DNA of 21,946 nucleotides, from contig JBLHGU010000081.1 of the NCBI GenBank assembly GCA_047615875.1, forward strand, positions 1 through 21,946, in the 5' to 3' direction. This DNA comes from JBLHGU01 sp047615875 (GTDB lineage Bacteria > Pseudomonadota > Gammaproteobacteria > Arenicellales > CAJQKF01). Position numbers and translations under genes: made by a program. This document shows, one piece after another, positions 15,383-21,946 of the stretch. The notes beneath the pieces are model-generated. The model was not told where the DNA came from, made no database searches, and saw only the letters and a program-made list of their open reading frames with translations. Position 1 is the first letter of the stretch, and each line of letters opens with the position of its first letter.

Positions 15383-16540
15383 TCAGCCTATAAGCGCCGT
15401 AATTTCATCCGCGTCATAGCCCAACTCTTCAAGAATTTCCTGAGAATGCTGACCCAGATCCGGTGCCGGAGTTTCTTCTAATGATTTGTCTGCAATGGGG
15501 TTACGGGCAAACCGCATGGTGCGTCCGGGCGCTCCGGTTTCGACGTTTGAGAAGGCGGCGTATTCCTCAGCAATCGGACTGTCGGCAATGGTCTGGACCG
15601 TCTCCACCAATGAGCACGGAATCGAATTCTCGATCAGGGTTTCTATCCAGTAGGCAGATCGGTGCTGCTTGAGATGTGCGCCGAGTACCACGTCTAGCGC
15701 ATCGCGGTTGGCAAGGCGAGCCTCATCGCCCTGAAACCTGGGGTCATCCAGTAGTTCGAGATAATCGATCGCTTCGCAAAACCTCGGCCAGTCTTTCTCG
15801 CTACCGAGGCCGATGACGATATCCCTGTCTGCCGTCGGATAAGGCTCGAACGGCGTAATGGAGGGATGTCGTGAACCGATCGGACCAGGGACAATCCCGG
15901 CATTCAGATATCGCGCAAACGCATTTTCTAGACATACCCACTGGCAGGCCAGCATGGACACGTCGAGATGGCTAGTTTCCTCGACACCCTGCGCATCTCG
16001 CTCATACAGGCGCTGAAGAATACCGATTGTCGTGAACAGGGCTGCAGCGATATCACCGACTGAAAAGCCAACCCGGGTCGGATCGCCGCCGAGTTCGCCG
16101 TTGATGCTCATCATCCCACTCATCGCCTGTACGATAATGTCATACGCTGGACGATCCGACAGGCTTCCAGTTTGACCAAAGCCGCTGATCGAAGCAGATA
16201 CCAGTCGTGGATTTATCCGTTTGAGATCGACATCCCCGCAGCCCAGACGGTCTCGAACACCGGGGCGCATGTTCTCTACAAAGACGTCTGCGCTCGCCAA
16301 AAGCCGATGCAAGACTTCCTGGCCTGCTGCCGTTTTCAGATCAAGTGTTACCGATCGTTTGTTGCGATTGATAGATGCGAAATAGAGACTGATATCATCT
16401 TCAAAAGGCGCAGTTACACGAGCCGTATCGCCGGCGGGACTTTCCACCTTGATTACATCCGCGCCGAGGCTGGCAAGAAGCCAGGTACAGAACGGACCGG
16501 ATAGAACAGACGTCATGTCGACAACGCGAATACCTTTCAT
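15383..16540 (-). CDS. Class III (CaiB/BaiF-type) acyl-CoA transferase
   Basis: Cytoplasmic enzyme that moves CoA between organic acids. The family start GIRVVDMTSVLSGPF, the block GADVIKVESPAGDTAR, NRNKRSVTLDL and FVENMRPGV are present. The catalytic aspartate lies in RPAYDIIVQAMSGMM (D137 counted from the upstream GTG). Length, about 385 residues, is slightly under the usual 400. I chose the ATG at 16538-16540 because it overlaps the stop of the upstream crotonase as ATGA; a GTG three codons earlier (16549) is the alternative. It is the last gene of the right-hand cluster and would activate the acid that the crotonase-fold protein acts on. CaiB, the carnitine CoA-transferase, belongs to this family, but the substrate here is not known. 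Confidence 0.9.
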   Translation of the reverse strand: MKGIRVVDMTSVLSGPFCTWLLASLGADVIKVESPAGDTARVTAPFEDDISLYFASINRNKRSVTLDLKTAAGQEVLHRLLASADVFVENMRPGVRDRLGCGDVDLKRINPRLVSASISGFGQTGSLSDRPAYDIIVQAMSGMMSINGELGGDPTRVGFSVGDIAAALFTTIGILQRLYERDAQGVEETSHLDVSMLACQWVCLENAFARYLNAGIVPGPIGSRHPSITPFEPYPTADRDIVIGLGSEKDWPRFCEAIDYLELLDDPRFQGDEARLANRDALDVVLGAHLKQHRSAYWIETLIENSIPCSLVETVQTIADSPIAEEYAAFSNVETGAPGRTMRFARNPIADKSLEETPAPDLGQHSQEILEELGYDADEITALIG

Positions 16541-17196
16541 GATGGACACTTTTTTAGCATGGATTTGAGGGTTTTAAGATGTGTGCCGTCCGATACAGTG
16601 GCAATCGCAGAGAGAGACCGGCAAGCTTCATCCAGGCTGTCGTGTGGCACCACACGATCAACCAGACCCCAGGCCAGAGCTTCTTCTGATGGAACTTCAT
16701 CACCGCCAAACAATATGACTGCAGCGCGTCCGGATCCAATCAGCTGATGCAAGCGATCGACGTCATACTGACCAGGTATGACATTATTCTTAAGTACAGG
16801 GTAGGAGAAGCGAGCTTGCGATACTGCCAGGCGAATATCACAGCCAAGTGCTAGTGACATGCCGCCACCGATGCAAGGACCATTGATCGCTGCGATGGTT
16901 GGAAACGGAATATTGAGAAGTGCTTCAGTCATCTCGGACCAGAGATCAGAACCGTCCTGATCATCATAGAGTGTTGTGAGATCGGCGCCTGCGCAGAAGA
17001 CTCGATCACCTGCCCCTGTTATGACCATTGCGCGTAAAGTGTCATCGATTGCCAGATCATTAAACCCGTCGCGTAGCAACTTCAGCATGTCCGACGTCAA
17101 TGAGTTGGCTTTTTCTGGACGATTGACAGTCACGGTTACGACACCATTCCCTGCACTCAATTTGACCAGGTCTTCGCTCACGACAAATCTCGACAT
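16537..17196 (-). CDS. Short crotonase-fold (enoyl-CoA hydratase/isomerase family) protein with altered active site
   Basis: The family landmarks for binding acyl-CoA are present: NRPEKANSL (25-33), the first oxyanion-hole loop VFCAGADL (66-73) and the second, NGPCIGGGMSLALGCDIRLA (105-124). However, the hydratase glutamates appear to be missing: the usual PE(I/V) is YPVL (V134), and the second site falls at V160 (RAAVILFGG). The GAGGTQR loop is replaced by GQYDVDR. At 219 residues it is about 35-40 shorter than typical, lacking part of the C-terminal helices. It is therefore probably not a standard hydratase; isomerase, hydrolase, decarboxylase or a non-catalytic role remain open. The start overlaps the upstream aminotransferase by 19 nt; a GTG five codons in is possible. 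The stop is coupled to the CoA-transferase. Confidence 0.85.
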   Translation of the reverse strand: MSRFVVSEDLVKLSAGNGVVTVTVNRPEKANSLTSDMLKLLRDGFNDLAIDDTLRAMVITGAGDRVFCAGADLTTLYDDQDGSDLWSEMTEALLNIPFPTIAAINGPCIGGGMSLALGCDIRLAVSQARFSYPVLKNNVIPGQYDVDRLHQLIGSGRAAVILFGGDEVPSEEALAWGLVDRVVPHDSLDEACRSLSAIATVSDGTHLKTLKSMLKKCPS

Positions 17197-18380
17197 GCCT
17201 CAACAATGGCTTTACAGGCTGGCGACAATTGCTCCATGCTACTGGCAATTGATAGTCTAAACGATGTAGACGATTCAAACGCCTCTCCCGGCACAATCGC
17301 AACGCCGCCATACTCCAATAAATATCTGGCTAAATCAGCACTAGAATTTATGTGCTCACCTTGTGGTGTTGTTTGTCCAATAGCACCTGCGCAATCGACG
17401 TAAACATAAAACGCGCCTGCAGGTTTGGGAATTCGAAATTGTTTGACGTCTGAGAACCATTGCATTACAGCGTCACGGCGTGCCTGATAGGCTTTCCTGC
17501 GAGTTACAAGACCTACCTGTGAACCATCCAATGCCTCAATTCCAGCAATTTGAGCCAATGTTGATGGTGAACCGGCAACCTGACTCATCATCTGACGCAA
17601 TCCATCCATCATCGACTCTGGCCCTACTGCATAACCAATTCTCCAACCCGTCATTGCATAACCCTTGGATAGGCCATTTACGGTTATGGTTCGATTTAAT
17701 AACTCGGGTGCAGCAACGACAAAAGACTGATGTGTGTTGCCGTCAAATACGATGTCAGAGTAAATCTCATCCGACAAAATCCATAGGTCTGGAAAATCGT
17801 GTAACACGTCCGCCAGCTCTCGCTGTTCTGCCGCACTATATACCGCACCCGTTGGATTATTCGGATTACATAGAATCAATACACGGGTCTTATCATTTAA
17901 GGCCGATCGCAACCGATCTGCACTCATTTTAAACCCTTCGTCGATAGCGCAATTAACGACTACAGGACTGCCACCCAGGGCCAAAACCATGCCCGGATGT
18001 GATGACCAGCATGGCCCCGGAATGACCACTTCGTCTCCCGCATCCAGCAGTGTCATCAAGATATTTGCGATCAATGGTTTTGCGCCACTGCCCACAGCAA
18101 CTTGTTTAACTGAATAATCAGGATGCCCTTCTCGTTGAAATTTACGAATGATGGCCTGCTTAAATTCAGTCGTACCATCTGTAAATGTATATTTGGTCTC
18201 GCCCGCATCAATCGCCGCGTGGCCAGCGTCACAAATAAAATCTTCGGTAATAAAATCAGGCTCACCCGATGACAGATCGTAGATGACGCGACCTTCGGCT
18301 CTCAGTCTTCCCGCCAGTTCCGAAATTTCGACAATTGGCGATAGACTAAAACGATTTAAATTTTCACTAAGTTTCATCAT
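17178..18380 (-). CDS. PLP-dependent class I/II aminotransferase (aspartate aminotransferase-like)
   Basis: A 400-residue fold-type I aminotransferase. Key residues are in place: GEPDF (39-43), GSGAKPLI (98-104), the aromatic that stacks on PLP in GPCWSSHPG, NPNNPTG (172-178), D204 and Y207 in SDEIYSDI, the PLP lysine K239 in NGLSKGYAMTGWRIGY, and the carboxylate-binding arginine in SFRLSIA near the C-terminus. It resembles the aspartate/prephenate aminotransferase-like subgroup (AspC of Thermus type) and should swap an amino group between an amino acid and a 2-oxo acid. AAAGG lies 8 nt before the first of two ATGs. It follows the aldolase after a 134-bp gap, so it may also have its own promoter, and it overlaps the crotonase gene. 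Confidence 0.9.
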   Translation of the reverse strand: MMKLSENLNRFSLSPIVEISELAGRLRAEGRVIYDLSSGEPDFITEDFICDAGHAAIDAGETKYTFTDGTTEFKQAIIRKFQREGHPDYSVKQVAVGSGAKPLIANILMTLLDAGDEVVIPGPCWSSHPGMVLALGGSPVVVNCAIDEGFKMSADRLRSALNDKTRVLILCNPNNPTGAVYSAAEQRELADVLHDFPDLWILSDEIYSDIVFDGNTHQSFVVAAPELLNRTITVNGLSKGYAMTGWRIGYAVGPESMMDGLRQMMSQVAGSPSTLAQIAGIEALDGSQVGLVTRRKAYQARRDAVMQWFSDVKQFRIPKPAGAFYVYVDCAGAIGQTTPQGEHINSSADLARYLLEYGGVAIVPGEAFESSTSFRLSIASSMEQLSPACKAIVEACRDLS

Positions 18381-18514
18381 GTTACAAACCTTTCGCGTCT
18401 GGTTTTAAAATCACATTTTTAAGAATTTTGATCTATTCCAACAAACCCAGTTTTCGATAATAATCTCAGTAGCTTTCGACGCCCACTGATCTATACAATC
18501 GATGCTGGCATATC

Positions 18515-19273
18515 CTATGTTCTAAATTCAGGTACTTTACGATCCAGCATTCGCATCAGTGCTCCCCACTGAATATTCCCTTGCGGTCCATTTTCAGGAG
18601 AACCCCAATCGTTCAAAGCTTTCATTGAGTCATCCGTAATTTCAATCGGATTGTCCACTGAGCTTAATATGTCTACCTGAATCTTGCAGGCCATTTCTAG
18701 AAAGTAGTGATAGATAAACGCTTCTGCTGCAGTACGTCCAACGACCAGAAGGCCGTGATTTTGCAACAGCATGGCAAAATTGCTGCCAAGATCCCGAGCT
18801 AGAATCGCACCTTCATCTGCCACGGCAGTTGAATCCTGAAAGGGGTGTCTGGATAATGTACCAAGCACAAATCCCGAATGCTGCGACAGTGGCAGCAAAC
18901 CGAGCGGCATTGCAGATACCGCAATACCTGCGCGAGTGTGACTGTGAATGACGAAATTAATATCAGGTCGCGCCTTAAGAATACCGGAATGAATGATATG
19001 CCCGGCCAGATTAACAATTTTGCCACTGCCCGGCGTATCGTCAACCACATTGCCCTCGTCGAATGACATGCGTGTCAGATTCGATGCGATAATTTCATCG
19101 AACATCATGTCATGGGTATTCAACAGGTAATGATCGGCGTCATCGGGTATGCGGGCCGAAATATGCGTGCTTGTCAAATCGGACCAACCAAAGTGCGCGG
19201 CAAGTCTATACAACGCAGCCAGATCGACACGTGTGTTCCACACCGAAGGAGAACAATTAAGTGGATTCTTCAT
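18515..19273 (-). CDS. Class II aldolase/adducin-fold protein
   Basis: A 252-residue member of the class II aldolase/adducin N-terminal domain family. Zinc ligands are visible in FVIHSHTRAG (H110, H112) and LLQNHGLLVVG (H173). The opening LAALYRLAAHFGWSDLTSTH and ARIPD-ADHYLLN pattern match the adducin-like bacterial branch. The catalytic glutamate of fuculose-phosphate aldolase is not conserved (NLAGHIIHSGIL in place of SSE---H), as is common in this branch, so aldol cleavage of a sugar phosphate should not be assumed; decarboxylation or cleavage of another hydroxy-acid is possible. GGGAG lies 7 nt before the ATG, inside the previous gene, and the start overlaps that gene's stop as ATGA. This coupling ties it to the AtuA pair. 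Confidence 0.87.
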   Translation of the reverse strand: MKNPLNCSPSVWNTRVDLAALYRLAAHFGWSDLTSTHISARIPDDADHYLLNTHDMMFDEIIASNLTRMSFDEGNVVDDTPGSGKIVNLAGHIIHSGILKARPDINFVIHSHTRAGIAVSAMPLGLLPLSQHSGFVLGTLSRHPFQDSTAVADEGAILARDLGSNFAMLLQNHGLLVVGRTAAEAFIYHYFLEMACKIQVDILSSVDNPIEITDDSMKALNDWGSPENGPQGNIQWGALMRMLDRKVPEFRT

Positions 19274-19653
19274 TTCTGTTCTCCCAGCGCTTCACGATTA
19301 AGATTATGCCAGTGTTCTGGCATAACAATTTGCATTGTTAGTAAATGAAATGATAGTGATTGACCATGTCCATCCAGACCTAGTGATCGGTTAACGCCGC
19401 CTTCCAGTACTTGATTGATGACAAAGTTTAACGCTGGCAGATTATCAAGACGATAGCGTTTAACTGAGGTCGGATTACGATATTGAAAGTGGTTGATAAC
19501 ACGCGATTCTGTTAATTCACTTAACAAAAAGTCGTAGTCTTCTGGTTTATAGGGTATGACACTAATACTGCAACGATTACCTTTATCGCCTGCATGCGAA
19601 TGTGCAATGTCATACAACCGTATCGTGACTGGCATTGTTTCCGCCGCATTCAT
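19270..19653 (-). CDS. AtuA-like small-domain protein (ferredoxin-fold domain encoded separately)
   Basis: A 127-residue protein with the recognisable start TIRLYDIAHSHAGDKGNRCS, followed by VIPY and a conserved VLEGGVNRSLGLDGHGQSL block. These are the landmarks of the domain found at the C-terminus of long AtuA proteins (acyclic terpene utilisation) and often encoded as a separate gene. It has no membrane segment or signal. It overlaps the upstream large AtuA-family gene by 4 nt (ATGA) and the downstream aldolase gene by 4 nt, so the three products are almost certainly made together, and this one probably binds the large AtuA subunit. The biochemical role is not established. Confidence 0.85.
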   Translation of the reverse strand: MNAAETMPVTIRLYDIAHSHAGDKGNRCSISVIPYKPEDYDFLLSELTESRVINHFQYRNPTSVKRYRLDNLPALNFVINQVLEGGVNRSLGLDGHGQSLSFHLLTMQIVMPEHWHNLNREALGEQK

Positions 19654-21065
19654 ACTTTTATCTCCAAAATTGATACCGCATGCGCGTTGGCTGCTAACCT
19701 GGCAATCAATACTGACCCAGTGAAAACCTGAGCCGAAATTGATTCTCTAAAACCCGCGGCACCGGCCGGCCCCGCCGCCCACAAAGCCAGAACTTCGCTT
19801 ACCAGCCACTCGGCTTCCGATTTATCCTGGGATCGTACTGCAGCCCGAATTCTGTAATCGCCATCCGGGTAGCCTTCAGTCGTTTGCCTTAGTGTGCCAC
19901 TATCATCATCTAAAATACTCGCCAGGCCAATAATATCGAGCCGCACGGAAGGCTTAAAGTTCTTTAACTTGATTCTCTCTTCAATGACTTCGACCGCAAA
20001 ACGAGCCCGCGCCAAAGAATTCGAACCCGCGTAGGACAAACCCGCTTCACCTAACCAACCGCCGTCAAAAGAAACCGTCGTCTTTAGTTTTTCAGGCCTC
20101 GCGGCACCCCGTGCTCCGGCAACCAATACGCGGTCAACACCGATCTGCTGCAGACTAACGGATGTCATATCAAGTACGACATCAGGCGTTATATAGGCAC
20201 CTGGATCATGAATTTCGTAAAGCATCTGCTCTTTGACAGTTTGAAGACTAACCAGGCCTCCAGATCCCGGGAGCTTGGTAATGACAGCACTGCCATCCAG
20301 CGACACTTCAGCAATGGGGTAACCCAATCGGGCAATCCCGGCGGCTGATAAGCCGGGCGCCGACAAGGTATCTTGATCTTTACGCCCCGGGTCGACGAAT
20401 GTCGCGCCTGTCACCTGGCAACCGCACTCTATAATGTGCCCTACCAGTGTACCTGCCGCCAGACTATCCCAGTCATCTTGCGCCCACCCAAATTCATAAA
20501 TCAATGGACCAAGCGCTAATGCAGGGTCAGATACGCGACCAGTGACTATGATATCAGCCGAACCTTGTAAGGCTTCCACAATACCTGCTGCCCCCAAATA
20601 GACGTTTGCCGATAACAGTGGTCGACCGAATTCCACGTCATCCATTTTTTCCAGACTAAGAACCTCTTCTTCGCTCATTTGTTCAAACAGGTTGTCACCT
20701 TCGACCACAGCGATGCGGTAGTCAGTAAGCCCTTGAGCAATCGCCATTTCATTGACCAGTTTTCCAGCTTGTTTAGGATTACTCGCGCCAGCGTTTGTTA
20801 CAATTTTTATTCCAGCTGCATGACAGCGCTTAATGACTGGTTCTAAATAAGAATATAGAAACGGAGAATAACCTTTGTCAGGATCTTCTCTTTGTAAAGA
20901 TTTTGTAATGGCCAGAGTCCTTTCAGCCAGTACCTCAAACATCAGATACTTCGGGCCATCAAACTGTTCGAGGTACTCGATGACCGTTTCGCTGGCATCA
21001 AACCGATCTCCTGCAAATCCCGCGGCACAACCAATCCTGACTACCGTGTTTTCTTTCGAACTCAT
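19650..21065 (-). CDS. AtuA-family (DUF1446) acyl-CoA-pathway protein, large subunit
   Basis: A 471-residue cytoplasmic protein of the DUF1446/AtuA family. It starts VRIGCAAGFAGDRFDASE and keeps KIVTNAGASNP, VVEGDNLFE, LSANVYLGAAGIVEAL, ADIIVTGRVSDPALALGPL, GHIIECGCQVTGATFVDPG and GYPIAEVSLDG, all family hallmarks. In Pseudomonas the atu cluster breaks down acyclic terpenes by CoA chemistry, where AtuA has been linked to handling a 3-hydroxy-3-methyl acyl-CoA intermediate; its reaction is not settled. Here the small C-terminal domain is a separate gene. The ATG follows a weak GAGAA, 32 nt after the dioxygenase stop. No biotin-dependent carboxylase gene, a partner in the classical atu/liu pathways, lies in the window, so a different substrate is likely. 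Confidence 0.87.
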   Translation of the reverse strand: MSSKENTVVRIGCAAGFAGDRFDASETVIEYLEQFDGPKYLMFEVLAERTLAITKSLQREDPDKGYSPFLYSYLEPVIKRCHAAGIKIVTNAGASNPKQAGKLVNEMAIAQGLTDYRIAVVEGDNLFEQMSEEEVLSLEKMDDVEFGRPLLSANVYLGAAGIVEALQGSADIIVTGRVSDPALALGPLIYEFGWAQDDWDSLAAGTLVGHIIECGCQVTGATFVDPGRKDQDTLSAPGLSAAGIARLGYPIAEVSLDGSAVITKLPGSGGLVSLQTVKEQMLYEIHDPGAYITPDVVLDMTSVSLQQIGVDRVLVAGARGAARPEKLKTTVSFDGGWLGEAGLSYAGSNSLARARFAVEVIEERIKLKNFKPSVRLDIIGLASILDDDSGTLRQTTEGYPDGDYRIRAAVRSQDKSEAEWLVSEVLALWAAGPAGAAGFRESISAQVFTGSVLIARLAANAHAVSILEIKV

Positions 21066-21097
21066 TTCTCTAAACCTATTGAATTGACTTCATACAA

Positions 21098-21946
21098 CTA
21101 AGTTCGCGCGCCGCCGGGTAATCTGCCGGGAATTGGGTTCCCCGCTCGTCGACTAAGGACTCGAAGTTTACTGTGGAAAAAATCTCGCTCAACGTAAGCG
21201 GTACGTAAATGTCTGTCACCCGTAAAGGCCGTACGGCCATGCGTCATCCGTTGATTGTCAAAAATCACCACATCCCCAGTGTCCATCTTGAAACGAATTT
21301 CATTTTTTGGGTCGCGTGCCCTTCGCGTAAATTCACCAAAAGCGCGATAGTACGAGCACACCAGATTACCGGGAATGTCGAGCGGAGCCAGAGGTCTCTC
21401 GGCATAACGTACACCGTTTAAATTACCAAAATAGTCTAGCGCAATCAGTGCACCTTCAGCGCGATATTCCTGCTCGTCGGGATGATCGCGCATAAATTGA
21501 ACAGGAACAGTCGTTAGTATTTCAAATGCTTCGGGGTCCTCCGTCCGGAGATCTTCTGCAATTTTGAAACAATCGATAAAAATAGATGTTCCACCCTGAC
21601 CGATCGCTGAATTCATGCAATGAAAAAAACCAATACCCAGCGGTTCGTAACAATACGGCTCATCACAGTGTGCTGTAAGCGCCGCATCTGTATACGAGAT
21701 GACAATTTGATCATTGTGTACTTTCATGTCATTGATCGAGCCATAGTTGGTTTCTCTAATAGGGCCGAATCTTTGGGCTAAATTGACAATGGTTTGATCC
21801 TCTGGAACCGCCGCAGTAACCATGGCGATGCCAAATTCATTCACGGCTTGCATTGTTTCCAGCAAACCAGCATCGGTTTCGAGATAACGCGGGTAATCTG
21901 TTTTTGACATTGATGGAACAAAATCGGCACCTATAAGCGTTGGTTT
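21098..21946 (-). CDS. Gamma-butyrobetaine hydroxylase-like Fe(II)/2-oxoglutarate dioxygenase, 5' end outside the window
   Basis: The readable part has the TauD/TfdA-type iron site: H81 and D83 in LTAHCDEPYCYEP, and H224 in MTHGRTAF, numbered from the ATG at 21910; R236 in HLRTAYVERD is placed to bind 2-oxoglutarate. The blocks GIGFFHCMN, GGTSIFIDCFKIAEDL and VVIFDNQRMTHGR match gamma-butyrobetaine and trimethyllysine hydroxylases. The frame stays open upstream of that ATG to the edge (KPTLIGADFVPS), and this resembles the linker before the catalytic domain in those enzymes, while no ribosome-binding site precedes the ATG. So the gene probably begins beyond the window with an N-terminal domain. 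It should hydroxylate an unactivated C-H bond with O2 and 2-oxoglutarate; the substrate may be a betaine or a carboxylate. It heads the visible cluster. Confidence 0.85.
   Translation of the reverse strand, partial: KPTLIGADFVPSMSKTDYPRYLETDAGLLETMQAVNEFGIAMVTAAVPEDQTIVNLAQRFGPIRETNYGSINDMKVHNDQIVISYTDAALTAHCDEPYCYEPLGIGFFHCMNSAIGQGGTSIFIDCFKIAEDLRTEDPEAFEILTTVPVQFMRDHPDEQEYRAEGALIALDYFGNLNGVRYAERPLAPLDIPGNLVCSYYRAFGEFTRRARDPKNEIRFKMDTGDVVIFDNQRMTHGRTAFTGDRHLRTAYVERDFFHSKLRVLSRRAGNPIPGRLPGGART

Noticed and set aside
1..21946. CRISPR arrays, tRNA or rRNA genes, integrases or intact transposases
   Set aside because: No regularly spaced repeats, no cloverleaf-like or rRNA-like sequence, and no recombinase motifs were noticed on either strand by eye; a tRNA or RNA-family scan was not possible.

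Overview
The window looks like chromosomal DNA of a free-living Gammaproteobacterium, probably marine or otherwise aquatic. This is an inference from gene content: osmolyte and phosphonate import, CoA-ester catabolism, a cyclic-nucleotide/EAL regulator and a Tat-exported Acg-type flavoprotein. Base composition is moderate. There is no rRNA, tRNA, CRISPR array or intact transposase gene that I can see.

Left part (1-4337, + strand). The tail of a CDS, possibly a LysR regulator, is followed by a periplasmic binding protein of the 2-aminoethylphosphonate (AEP) type with its own promoter and terminator but no ATPase or permease next to it. Then come a CDKN3-like protein phosphatase and a protein joining a cyclic-nucleotide-binding domain to an EAL c-di-GMP phosphodiesterase domain. 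The last gene ends in a hairpin terminator.

Centre left (4696-8826, - strand). This is a complete three-gene OpuA/ProU-type ABC importer for a quaternary ammonium osmolyte (betaine/choline class), transcribed binding protein, then ATPase, then a permease with two fused transmembrane domains. A strong hairpin lies between the binding-protein and ATPase genes.

Middle (about 9.3-15.3 kb). This region is decaying. It holds an SDR pseudogene split by a 163-bp MITE-like inverted-repeat element, a rotted LysR gene, a glutathionyl-hydroquinone-reductase-like gene with most of its middle deleted, a maleate isomerase/arylmalonate decarboxylase-like gene with a late frameshift, and the remains of a divergent LysR gene. 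Three intact genes sit among them: an Acg-type nitroreductase-fold oxidoreductase, the MarR regulator divergent from it, and an MBL-fold hydrolase. Two perfect 12-bp palindromes, 21 bp apart, occupy the acg/marR gap and are likely MarR operators.

Right part (15383-21946, - strand). A tight catabolic gene cluster runs from a gamma-butyrobetaine-hydroxylase-like Fe(II)/2-oxoglutarate dioxygenase (open to the window edge) through an AtuA-family protein and its separately encoded small domain, a class II aldolase/adducin-fold protein, an aspartate-aminotransferase-like enzyme, a short crotonase lacking both usual catalytic glutamates, and a class III CoA-transferase. Several junctions are ATGA overlaps. 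The combination suggests an oxidative and CoA-dependent route for breaking down an organic acid or amino acid. I do not recognise it as a described pathway, and it is the best candidate here for a new system.
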